NCBI RefSeq assembly: GCF_030418455.1
Contig: NZ_JAUHPW010000013.1
Span: 1 to 64,000 of the forward strand
Reading direction: 5' to 3'
From: Demequina litoralis
GTDB taxonomy: Bacteria; Actinomycetota; Actinomycetes; Actinomycetales; Demequinaceae
DNA: 64,000 nucleotides
Below the pieces are notes generated by a model. It searched no databases. It worked only from the letters and a program-made list of their open reading frames with translations, and was not told the origin of the DNA. Positions within the stretch are counted from its first letter, which is position 1, and every line of letters begins with the position of its first letter. Shown in pieces: positions 57,193-64,000 of the stretch. The position numbers were made by a program, and so were the translations under genes.

Positions 57193-58086
57193 CTACGTGG
57201 TGGCCAAGAACTCCTTGAAGGTGAGCCCGAGACGATACGGATCGGGGCGGTCTCGGCGTGCCCGCGGGACGATCGTCAGCGATCGCCCGGGGAGCCGCTG
57301 AAGTGCGTGCTCCCACACCGGTCCGTCGGCGATCTCGAGGATGTCGCGGCGTACGTGCAAGCGTAGATCCTCGTCAATTCCCAACTGTTTGCCGTCGTAT
57401 GCGCGGTGATGGATCGAGCAGAGCGCGAGGCCGTTCTCCACGACGGGCTGGCCGTTCGGATCCTTGTCTCCCCGGATGTGGGCCGCATCGAGCAGCGCGG
57501 CCTCGGGCAGTGCGCAGATCGCGCATCGGGACTCGTACGCGGCCATCACGATCGCCCTGAACCGTGGCTGGTGAAGCCTTCGCTCGACCATGGTCTGAGC
57601 CCATTCGCGCTCGATCGGCGAGACGAGGTCGGTAGCTCGCACTTCCCCTTCGGCGAGCGCGATCGTGAACTCACGACTCGAGTCGTCCCTGGTCACCGCC
57701 GCGACCATTCCGACAGGAAGATACGTGTACGGCATCGGCTTGTACAGGTACAGGACCGGCACGCCGTCGCGATGTGCCGCGAACAGCTTGTTGTTGGACG
57801 AGTCGATTTTGCCGTGCTTGTTCACGCAGTACGGGTACTGCCATACGCCCGGCTGTACCTGGCGGTCGGGGTAGCGGCCGTTCTCGACTGTGGTGATGGA
57901 CAGGGTGTGGCGCCACTCGCCAGGGTTGCGGATGCCGCGTCCCTGCGGGTCGATCAGGGGGAGACGCACGCCGTCGATCGTGTAGTCGAGCAGCCAGTCA
58001 CGGTGGAGCGGTTGAGTGCCGTCCTCGCTCGCTTCCATGACGTCCCGGAAGATGCGCGCCCGGATTGTTCGGCTGTCCTCGACCAT
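57193..58086 (-). CDS. HNH endonuclease, putative modification-dependent restriction enzyme
   Basis: 297 residues from ATG 58086. The N-terminal half (LIDPQGRGIRNPGEWRHTLSITTVENGRYPDRQVQPGVWQYPYCVNKHG and LFAAHRDGVPVLYLYKPMPYTYLPVGMVAAV, in pieces) looks like a PUA/SRA-type modified-base reader. The C-terminal HNH domain has CAICALPEAALLDAAHIRGDKD...ENGLALCSIHHRAYD. This layout resembles methyl- or phosphorothioate-directed type IV enzymes. G+C is locally a little lower than in neighbours. The reader assignment is inference from pattern, not a search. Adjacent to vsr. Confidence 0.75.
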   Translation of the reverse strand: MVEDSRTIRARIFRDVMEASEDGTQPLHRDWLLDYTIDGVRLPLIDPQGRGIRNPGEWRHTLSITTVENGRYPDRQVQPGVWQYPYCVNKHGKIDSSNNKLFAAHRDGVPVLYLYKPMPYTYLPVGMVAAVTRDDSSREFTIALAEGEVRATDLVSPIEREWAQTMVERRLHQPRFRAIVMAAYESRCAICALPEAALLDAAHIRGDKDPNGQPVVENGLALCSIHHRAYDGKQLGIDEDLRLHVRRDILEIADGPVWEHALQRLPGRSLTIVPRARRDRPDPYRLGLTFKEFLATT

Positions 58087-58192
58087 CCCCGCAGCTTGCC
58101 GCAACGCGTCGCGAGAAGCTACCCCCGCATCGTCCCACCGGGCCCGATCCCGCCCACCGGAATACCCTCGAACAGAAGGGGGTTCCGCCACC

Positions 58193-58840
58193 ATGACCAC
58201 CATCGGCATCATCGGTTCCGGTCGCATCGGCTCCAACGTCGCCGCCGCGGCGGTGCGGGCCGGCTACGACGTCGTCCTGTCCAACTCGCGCGGCCCCGAC
58301 ACGCTCGCGCCCCTGGTGCACAAGCTTGGGCCCCACGCCAGCGCGGCCCACCCCGCAGAGGCGGCGCACCGCGGCGACCTGGTCCTGGTCGCGGTCCCGC
58401 TCGGCAAGGTCGACGAGATCCCCGCCGGTGCGCTCGCGGGCAAGGTCGTCATGGATGCCAACAACTACTACCCGCAGCGCGACGGCCGCATCGCCGCGCT
58501 GGACGACAACAGCACGACCACCTCGCAGCTGCTGCAGGACCTCGCGCCCGGCGCCCGCGTGGTGAAGGCGTTCAACAGCATCTACGCGGCCGAGATCTCC
58601 GAGCACGGCAGCCCGTCCGGCACCTTGGACCGCCGCGCGCTCCCGATCGCGGGCGACGACCCGGCCGCCAAGCACCTCGTCGCCTCCTTCATCGACGCGA
58701 TCGGCTTCGACACGGTCGACGTGGGTCCGCTGTCCGAGTCGTGGAGGGTCGAGAGGGACACCCCCGCCTACACCGTGCGCACGACGCGCGGCGAGCTCGA
58801 GGCGATCCTCCCGACGGTGGAGCGCGTCCGCCAGGGGTAG
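58193..58840 (+). CDS. NADPH-dependent F420 reductase-like protein (NAD(P)-binding)
   Basis: 215 residues. The Rossmann motif TIGIIGSGRIGSNVAAAAVRAG is followed by VLSNSRGP, LVAVPLGKVDEIP and VMDANNYYPQRDG, and KAFNSIYAAEI; these are shared by F420H2:NADP oxidoreductase and its F420-independent relatives. The substrate is uncertain. It is divergent from the HNH gene, with a 10-mer copy (58126) in the gap. Confidence 0.82.
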   Translation: MTTIGIIGSGRIGSNVAAAAVRAGYDVVLSNSRGPDTLAPLVHKLGPHASAAHPAEAAHRGDLVLVAVPLGKVDEIPAGALAGKVVMDANNYYPQRDGRIAALDDNSTTTSQLLQDLAPGARVVKAFNSIYAAEISEHGSPSGTLDRRALPIAGDDPAAKHLVASFIDAIGFDTVDVGPLSESWRVERDTPAYTVRTTRGELEAILPTVERVRQG

Positions 58841-58909
58841 CCCGAAAGCCCCTGGTCTGTCCCAAATCTGAGAGTTACACTGCCTCTCACTAGCTGGGGG
58901 GTTAGTGCG

Positions 58910-59473
58910 ATGAAGCCTTGGGGTAGTGCGCCACGCCACGGATCCGATAGCGACCCGGCGGGCCCGCGCGCCCCGCGGCCGGGCGACGGATCCGGGGTCG
59001 CCCGCGCGCGCCGGCCGCGCGTCTGGATCCTGCTGCTGGTCGCCTTCGTCGCCTTCTGCATCTGGGACGGGCTCCAGAGCGCGGACGATGCGGTCGCGCG
59101 CCAGGCGGCCGCGTCGAGCGGCCTCGTCGTCGGAGACACGTACTGCGACCACACCCGGGTGAGCGAGATCGAGGGCGGCTATCGGGTCGAGGTGCGCAAG
59201 CAGTACGACGAGAGCGTTCCCGGCCCGCCCCTCACCTTCGACCTCGTGGCGTCCTCCGAGGATGTCTCGCACGCGAGCGGCTGGGAGCCGATCGAATGGT
59301 CCGAGGGCGTCGCGTACCTGCGCCCCGGGAACGATCCCGCGCTCGCGCTCGCCATGGGCGGGCGCTGGTGGACCGCGCGCCTGGTGGGGGAGGAGGAGGC
59401 GCTCGTCGGCGACGAGCTTGTCCACGCGTTCTCGGTGCTCGACGACGTCCTCGAGATGCGTGTCGCGCTGTGA
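58910..59473 (+). CDS. Single-pass membrane protein (tandem paralogue 1 of 3)
   Basis: 187 residues: Pro/Gly/Arg-rich cytoplasmic N-terminus, one TM helix (VWILLLVAFVAFCIWDGL), then an extracellular domain with ADDAVARQAAASSGLVVGDTYC, YRVEVRKQYDESVPGPPLTF and a closing WWTARL...FSVLDDVLEMRV. The layout and the 'ARxAAxxxGI/LxV' helix are shared with the next two genes. Starts with a G-run leader (GCTGGGGGGTTAGTGCG). Not recognised. Confidence 0.7.
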   Translation: MKPWGSAPRHGSDSDPAGPRAPRPGDGSGVARARRPRVWILLLVAFVAFCIWDGLQSADDAVARQAAASSGLVVGDTYCDHTRVSEIEGGYRVEVRKQYDESVPGPPLTFDLVASSEDVSHASGWEPIEWSEGVAYLRPGNDPALALAMGGRWWTARLVGEEEALVGDELVHAFSVLDDVLEMRVAL

Positions 59474-59536
59474 CGCGCCTCCTCGTCTCGCGCACGCGGC
59501 GGCGCTAGCCTGACGGGACTACCAGGGGGGATCACG

Positions 59537-60133
59537 ATGATCGCAGGGCAGCAGCCGTCCGCTCACCAGGATCAGGGTCCGGTCGACCCGTCCATCGGCG
59601 GCGTCAGCGCCGGGGGAGACGGCGTCGCGCCGCTCGACCATCGCAACCGGTTGTGGCCCGCGCTGCTCGCCATCGTGGTGGTCGCGGCCTTCGCGGTCTT
59701 CGCCTGGAACAAGCTCACGGATCCCGTCGACTCGGCAGCCCGAGCGGCGATGGCGGCGGACGGCATCGCCGTCCAGGAGCACGCGTCGGACGTCGTGACC
59801 GTCACCGAGCCTCCCGGGGGCGGCTACCAGGTCTTCGTGTCCGAGACGGTGGGCACGCGCTCGCAGCTGTCCGGCGCGACCTACATCATCACGCCCGCGA
59901 CCGACGATCCCACCGGCGACGGCGAGTGGCAGCCCTACCCGTGGGAGGGCGTCGACGCCTATTCCTCGGACGGCGACAACGGACCGCTCTACATCGACGC
60001 GGGCGCGCACCGATGGCTGGTGACGCTCGGCGGGGTGGGAGTCGCCGGCGTCGACGAGGACGGGCGCTGGGACGCGCTCGTCGAGCACTGGGACGAGCTG
60101 CACCAGACGATCGAGTTCGTCCCCGCGTCGTAG
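59537..60133 (+). CDS. Single-pass membrane protein (tandem paralogue 2 of 3)
   Basis: 198 residues: cytoplasmic N-terminus, TM helix (LWPALLAIVVVAAFAVFAW), then AARAAMAADGIAVQEHASDVVTVTEPPGGGYQVFVSE, ATYIITPATDD and a C-terminal YIDAGAHRWLVTLGG...HWDELHQTIEFVP. Same order of elements as its neighbours, low sequence identity. Leader G-run CCAGGGGGGATCACG before ATG 59537. Its TAG is immediately followed by an exact 10-mer. Confidence 0.7.
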   Translation: MIAGQQPSAHQDQGPVDPSIGGVSAGGDGVAPLDHRNRLWPALLAIVVVAAFAVFAWNKLTDPVDSAARAAMAADGIAVQEHASDVVTVTEPPGGGYQVFVSETVGTRSQLSGATYIITPATDDPTGDGEWQPYPWEGVDAYSSDGDNGPLYIDAGAHRWLVTLGGVGVAGVDEDGRWDALVEHWDELHQTIEFVPAS

Positions 60134-60178
60134 GGACGATGCGCGGGCAGGTTCCACCTGGCGCCAAGGGGGCATGAC

Positions 60179-60730
60179 GTGACCACGGAGACGCCGATCG
60201 ACGGGCCTCAGCTTCCGCCGCGCGCGAAGCGCGCCGACCGGAGATGGCTCGTCGTGGCGATCGCGGTGATCGCCGCGTCGGCCGTGCTGGTCGCGTGGCA
60301 GGTCTCGAGGAGCGCGCAGGGCTCGGTGGCCCGCCACGCCGCCGCGGAGCAGGGCATCGAGGTGGTCGGCGACGACTGGGTCAAGGTCGAGCAGACCGAG
60401 GCCGGCTTCCGCGTGTGCGTCTACACCGGCACCGGTGACTCGGGTGACTTCGAGGAGTCCAGCGACATCTGCGACATCGCCGTCTACACCTACGAGATCG
60501 TGCCGGCTACGGCAGGCGAGGCGGACGGCTGGCAGCGCTTCGAATGGCCGGACGGCTCGCTCGACGCCCGCTGGGATCCCGCCGCCTCGCCCGACCCGCT
60601 CCTCGTCGTCGACGCGGGCTACCGCTCCTGGAAGGTGCGCGCGACCTCGCGCCACGGCACGTCGGAGGAGGACGTCCGGCGCAATCTCGCGGTGCTGCTC
60701 GACGACGTCGCCTTCATTCCGTCCCCCTAG
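60179..60730 (+). CDS. Single-pass membrane protein (tandem paralogue 3 of 3)
   Basis: 183 residues from GTG 60179: TM helix (WLVVAIAVIAASAVLVAWQV), VARHAAAEQGIEVVGDDWVKVEQTEAGFRVCVYTG, then YTYEIVPATAGEADGWQRFEWPDGS and DAGYRSWKVRATSRHGTSEEDVRRNLAVLLDDVAFIP. Two Cys (VCVY and DICD) are likely disulfide-bonded outside. Completes the array of three. Leader G-run CAAGGGGGCATGAC. Confidence 0.7.
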   Translation: MTTETPIDGPQLPPRAKRADRRWLVVAIAVIAASAVLVAWQVSRSAQGSVARHAAAEQGIEVVGDDWVKVEQTEAGFRVCVYTGTGDSGDFEESSDICDIAVYTYEIVPATAGEADGWQRFEWPDGSLDARWDPAASPDPLLVVDAGYRSWKVRATSRHGTSEEDVRRNLAVLLDDVAFIPSP

Positions 60731-60863
60731 CAGGAGGGACGATGCGGCGCGGGTTTCGCGCTTGAGTGCACCTCGGGCGGGTGCGAAGATGAACAAAAGG
60801 TGAACGTCACGGGCTCCGGCCCGACGGCCGCAACCTCCGCAACGGCGCGGAAGGGAGATCGCC

Positions 60864-61112
60864 ATGACCATCACGCCGGCGAACCACTTCGATCGCGAGT
60901 CCGCCCACGAGCATGTCGACCGCGCGCTCGACGACGCCGTCACGCATCTCGCCGAGCACTTCATCGAGTTCGACCGTCCGCTCATCCAGCGCATGGTCCG
61001 CGAGTCGTACGAGAAGCTCGCCGCCACCGCGGTGGTGCACCAGCACCTCGTCACCCTCGCGGAGCACCGCGCCTGGCTGCGCCTCGACGACCTGCGCACG
61101 TCCCGGATGTAG
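60864..61112 (+). CDS. Three-helix-bundle protein (DUF3562-like)
   Basis: 82 residues. Three helices: REsAHEHVDRALDDAVTHLAEHF, RPLIQRMVRESYEKLAATAVV and HQHLVTLAEHRAWLRLDDL. Similar to the actinobacterial three-helix-bundle dimerisation proteins that often neighbour arsenic or stress operons. Shine-Dalgarno GGAAGGGAG upstream. Role unknown; proximity to the ArsR operon may be meaningful. Confidence 0.65.
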   Translation: MTITPANHFDRESAHEHVDRALDDAVTHLAEHFIEFDRPLIQRMVRESYEKLAATAVVHQHLVTLAEHRAWLRLDDLRTSRM

Positions 61113-61172
61113 CCGTCCCGCTGAGAGCCCGACCACCTGGGACCACGGTCCCGCGCATCGTCGCGCCCGCGG

Positions 61173-61502
61173 GTGGATGCTTCAAGGGTGATTGGTTCAA
61201 GATTTCCTGAACAGTATGCCGCCGACGCGGCGCTGCTGGCCGCCGTCGCGGACCCGATCCGCCTCCAGCTGGTCGCCCAGCTCGCGAACGGCACCTCGTG
61301 CGTGTGCAACCTCGTGACGGACCCCGAGATCCCGGGCAACCTGCTGAGCTACCACCTCAAGAAGCTGCGCGACGCCGGGCTGATCGAGGGCGCCCGCCGC
61401 GGCCGCTGGATCGACTACTCCCTCACCGACGGCGCCCTCGAGCGCCTCTGCGCGGCCCTGCCGGCCCCGCTCGACGCCCTCCCGCTCACGAGCACGCGAT
61501 GA
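61173..61502 (+). CDS. ArsR/SmtB-family metalloregulator
   Basis: 109 residues from GTG 61173 (GTG 61188 is an alternative start). Winged helix: LAAVADPIRLQLVAQLANGTSCVCNLVTDPEIPGNLLSYHLKKLRDAGLIEGARRGRWIDYSL. The CVC pair in alpha-3 is the classic metal/arsenite site. It should repress this operon and be released by metal or arsenic. The stop overlaps the permease start. A TTCAAG direct repeat lies across the two candidate starts. Confidence 0.9.
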   Translation: MDASRVIGSRFPEQYAADAALLAAVADPIRLQLVAQLANGTSCVCNLVTDPEIPGNLLSYHLKKLRDAGLIEGARRGRWIDYSLTDGALERLCAALPAPLDALPLTSTR

Positions 61503-62551
61503 CCACCGACGCGCCCGCCCGGACCGGCCACCCCGGCCTCCGCAGGGGCGCGACCCTCGCGGCCGCGGCGCTCGCATGGTGGGCGCTGTACTCGCTCAAC
61601 CTGCCCTTCTGGGACTGGCTGCTCGGCGACGTCGCGGGCCTCGACCTCGACTCGCGCGCCGGGGGAGCGGTCCACTTCTTCCTCTACGACAGCGTCAAGA
61701 TCCTGCTGCTTCTCGCGGGGATCATCTTCGTCGTCACCGTCCTCCGCTCGTTCATGAGCGTCGAGCGCACCCGCGCGCTGCTCGGTGGGAAGCGCGAAGG
61801 TGTGGGCAACGTGCTCGCCGCGGGTCTCGGCGTCGTCACCCCGTTCTGTTCGTGCTCCGCGGTGCCCGCGTTCATCGGCTTCGTCGCCGCGGGCGTCCCG
61901 CTCGGCGTCACCATGAGCTTCCTCATCGCCAGCCCGTTGGTGAACGAGATCGCGATCGCCCTGCTGCTCGGGCTCTTCGGCATCGGGCCCACGCTCCTCT
62001 ACGTCGCGGCGGGCCTCACGATCGCGATCGTCGCCGGCTGGGTCATCGGCCGCCTCAAGCTCGAGCGGTACGTTGAGCCCTTCGTCTTCGAGACCAAGCT
62101 GCGCGGCAAGCCCCTCGACCCGGCCTACGGGCTCACCTGGGACGACCGCATCCGCATGGGCGTCGAGGAGGTCGGCGCGATCCTGCGCAAGATCTGGCCC
62201 TACCTGCTCGTGGGCATCGGCCTTGGCGCCGCGATCCACGGCTGGGTGCCCGCCGAGTGGTTCGCGGAGCACGCCTCCGCCGACAACCCGTTCGGCGTCC
62301 TGGTGGCCGTCGGCCTCGGCGTCCCGCTCTACTCCAACGCCGCGGGCATCCTCCCGCTGGTCGACGTGCTGTTCGCCAAGGGCGTCCCCATGGGAACGCT
62401 GCTCGCCTTCATGATGGCGACGGTCGCGCTCAGCCTGCCCGAGACCATCCTGCTCAAGCGGGTCCTCAAGCCCCGCCTCATCGTGACCTTCGTCGGCATC
62501 GTCGCCGTCGGCATCGTCGCGGTGGGCTACCTCTTCAACGCCATCCTCTGA
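61499..62551 (+). CDS. Permease (ArsP/SO_0444-like, DUF318)
   Basis: 350 residues from ATG 61499 with at least eight hydrophobic segments. The VVTPFCSCSAVPAFIGFVAAGVPLGVTMSFLIASPLVNE block is the family signature; the CSCS cysteines likely bind the substrate. GVPLYSNAAGILPLVDVL is the second conserved half. Members export organoarsenicals or metals. Sits between an ArsR regulator and a small thioredoxin-like protein, the usual arrangement in actinobacteria. Confidence 0.9.
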   Translation: MTTDAPARTGHPGLRRGATLAAAALAWWALYSLNLPFWDWLLGDVAGLDLDSRAGGAVHFFLYDSVKILLLLAGIIFVVTVLRSFMSVERTRALLGGKREGVGNVLAAGLGVVTPFCSCSAVPAFIGFVAAGVPLGVTMSFLIASPLVNEIAIALLLGLFGIGPTLLYVAAGLTIAIVAGWVIGRLKLERYVEPFVFETKLRGKPLDPAYGLTWDDRIRMGVEEVGAILRKIWPYLLVGIGLGAAIHGWVPAEWFAEHASADNPFGVLVAVGLGVPLYSNAAGILPLVDVLFAKGVPMGTLLAFMMATVALSLPETILLKRVLKPRLIVTFVGIVAVGIVAVGYLFNAIL

Positions 62552-62565
62552 GAAAGGGCACCGCC

Positions 62566-62808
62566 ATGCACATCAAGATCCTCGGCCCCGGCTGCGCGAA
62601 CTGCGCGAACCTCGAGCGCGCCACGCGCGAGGCGATCGACGGTCTCGGGCTGTCCGCCACCGTCGAGAAGGTGACGGACTACGGCGAGATCGCCGCCTAC
62701 GGCATCATGCGCACCCCGGGCCTCGTCGTCGACGAGGAGGTCGTCCTCGCCGGCCTCGTCCCCACCGCAGCGCGGGTCAAGGAGCTGCTCGCCGCGCGCA
62801 CGGCGTAG
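62566..62808 (+). CDS. Small thioredoxin-like redox protein (CxxC)
   Basis: 80 residues: MHIKILGPGCANCANLERATREAI, with CANC in place of CGPC, and RTPGLVVDEEVVLAGLVP. A glutaredoxin-like fold of the 'redox-active disulfide protein 2' type. In this operon it likely passes electrons or metal to the permease. Its TAG is followed by an exact 10-mer. trxB starts 74 bases later. Confidence 0.88.
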   Translation: MHIKILGPGCANCANLERATREAIDGLGLSATVEKVTDYGEIAAYGIMRTPGLVVDEEVVLAGLVPTAARVKELLAARTA

Positions 62809-62882
62809 GGACGATGCGCGGGCCGGGTGAACATCCGGTGACCGCCCTTGCGCTTTGATGTGACGTCTGCCTAAATAGAGAC

Positions 62883-63854
62883 ATGTCGAATCAGCGCGAG
62901 CTCATCATCGTCGGTTCCGGCCCTGCCGGGTACACCGCTGCCATCTATGCCGCCCGTGCGGGTTTCCATCCGCTGGTGATCGCCGGGTCGATCACGGCCG
63001 GTGGCGCCCTGATGAACACCACGGAGGTGGAGAACTTCCCCGGTTTCGTGGAGGGCGTGCAGGGGCCGGAGCTGATGGAGACCCTGCAGGCGCAGGCCGA
63101 GCGTTTCGGTGCCGAGGTCATCTTCGACGACGCGACCTCGCTGGACCTCGAGGGCCCGGTCAAGAGGGTCGTGACGGGCATGTCGGGCGAGTTCGCCGCG
63201 AAGGCCGTCATCCTCGCCACCGGGTCCGCGTACCGCGAGCTCGGTCTGGACGACGAGAAGCGGCTGTCGGGCAAGGGCGTGTCGTGGTGCGCGACCTGTG
63301 ACGGGTTCTTCTTCCGCGACCAGACGGTCGTGGTGGTCGGTGGTGGCGACTCCGCGGTCGAGGAGGCCACGTTCCTGACCCGTTTCGCCTCGAAGGTGTA
63401 CCTGGTGCACCGCCGCGACGAGCTGCGGGCCTCCAAGATCATGGCCGACCGTGCCCACGCGGACCCCAAGATCGAGTTCGTGTGGAACTCCGAGGTGACC
63501 GGCCTGGACGGCGACGCCAAGCTCGAGGGCGTGCGCCTGCGCGACCGGGTGAGCGGCGAGGAGTCGACGCTGGCCGCGACGGGCCTGTTCGTCGCGATCG
63601 GTCACGAGCCCCGCTCCGAGCTGGTCAAGGGCGTCATCGACACCGACGAGGGCGGCTACGTGCAGGTGATCGGCCGCACCACCGCCACGAACGTCGACGG
63701 CGTGTTCGCGTGCGGCGACCTCGTCGACAACCGCTACCGCCAGGCCATCACCGCCGCCGGCTCCGGCTGCGCCGCCGCCCTCGACGCCCAGCACTTCCTC
63801 GACAGCCTCGACGACCTCGAGGCCCAGCCGGCGCTGGCCGGCGAACCCGCATAA
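62883..63854 (+). CDS. trxB: Thioredoxin reductase (NADPH)
   Basis: 323 residues. FAD motif [20 protein letters not shown], redox pair C136-A-T-C139 in [13 protein letters not shown] motif [17 protein letters not shown], and C-terminal [29 protein letters not shown]. It reduces thioredoxin, and here may also serve the small redox protein upstream. TAAATA lies five bases before the ATG, as in leaderless starts. No trxA follows in the window; a second ArsR gene does. Confidence 0.95.
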   Translation: MSNQRELIIVGSGPAGYTAAIYAARAGFHPLVIAGSITAGGALMNTTEVENFPGFVEGVQGPELMETLQAQAERFGAEVIFDDATSLDLEGPVKRVVTGMSGEFAAKAVILATGSAYRELGLDDEKRLSGKGVSWCATCDGFFFRDQTVVVVGGGDSAVEEATFLTRFASKVYLVHRRDELRASKIMADRAHADPKIEFVWNSEVTGLDGDAKLEGVRLRDRVSGEESTLAATGLFVAIGHEPRSELVKGVIDTDEGGYVQVIGRTTATNVDGVFACGDLVDNRYRQAITAAGSGCAAALDAQHFLDSLDDLEAQPALAGEPA

Positions 63855-63878
63855 GGATCCCAACGGAGGGAGCCCGTC

Positions 63879-64000
63879 ATGTCCACCCCCACCGCCACCC
63901 ACCCCGCGCACGAGAGCTGCGTCGCGACCCGGGTCGAGGCGCACACCATCGCCCCGGAGCTCGCCGATCGCGCCGCGGCCGTCCTCAAGGCCGTGGCCGA
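63879..64000 (+). CDS. ArsR-family regulator, N-terminal fragment (runs off the window)
   Basis: 40 codons remain: MSTPTATHPAHESCVATRVEAHT then IAPELADRAAAVLKAVA. The second part is the typical first helix of ArsR/SmtB regulators, and the N-terminal His/Cys-rich stretch (HPAHESC) could be part of a metal site as in CadC/AztR-type sensors. Shine-Dalgarno GGAGGGAG upstream. Probably the start of another metal- or arsenic-resistance unit. Confidence 0.7.
   Translation, partial: MSTPTATHPAHESCVATRVEAHTIAPELADRAAAVLKAVA

Overview
The window is about 64 kb of very high-G+C DNA with strongly G/C-ending codons, many GTG starts and stem-loop terminators without T-tracts. It encodes gatCAB, an ilv/leu cluster with an Ile/Leu/Val leader peptide, ECF sigma and ROK regulators, and a DUF222-HNH (13E12-type) gene. 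Together these point to an actinobacterial chromosome, probably Micrococcales (Cellulomonas/Demequina-like). The family placement is inference. I saw no rRNA, tRNA or CRISPR array.

Layout. 0-9.6 kb holds an 8-oxoguanine-deaminase-like amidohydrolase, an M15 lipoprotein, ligA, a GNAT gene, gatCAB and a polysaccharide deacetylase. 9.8-15.5 kb is a DUF222-HNH gene cut in two by a ~4.1 kb integrative element. The element carries a serine integrase, an HUH rolling-circle Rep with a small coupled gene, an origin-like cruciform, and two or three cargo genes of unknown function. Both junctions can be read to the base around a shared TGTC core. 15.7-28.4 kb holds a CopB-type P1B ATPase behind a MerR-type promoter, a Dcu transporter with an M20 peptidase, xylA, xylB and a ROK regulator, a 2-hydroxyacid dehydrogenase, and an alkylation-repair pair (Ada-AlkA and Ogt). 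28.4-35 kb holds a photolyase, two flavin reductases with a TipA-like MerR regulator, and a secreted beta-propeller protein behind a Pho-box-like array.

35.3-49 kb is a branched-chain amino acid region: ilvD, a four-gene ECF sigma/TolB-like surface module, then ilvB-ilvH-ilvC-leuB-ilvE. The ilvB leader shows a leaderless Ile-Leu-Val leader peptide and a terminator. 49-55.5 kb holds a PEBP protein, an alpha/beta hydrolase, fadD behind an operator palindrome, a DrrAB-type exporter and two small cysteine-pair proteins. 55.5-64 kb holds a reductase, a small membrane protein, Vsr next to an HNH nuclease, an F420/NADP-type reductase, three tandem single-pass membrane paralogues, an ArsR-permease-small-thioredoxin operon, trxB and the start of a second ArsR-type regulator.

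The most unusual signal crosses all of this. The 10-mer GGACGATGCG (reverse complement CGCATCGTCC) occurs about 35 times exactly by hand count. It often sits right after stop codons or as inverted pairs in gene gaps, and in coding DNA it usually reads Asp-Asp-Ala with the otherwise disfavoured GAT codon. It is absent from the integrated element. It behaves like a genome-specific signal word comparable to a DNA-uptake sequence, a Chi site or a segregation motif. The other strong candidate for something undescribed is the integrative element itself.
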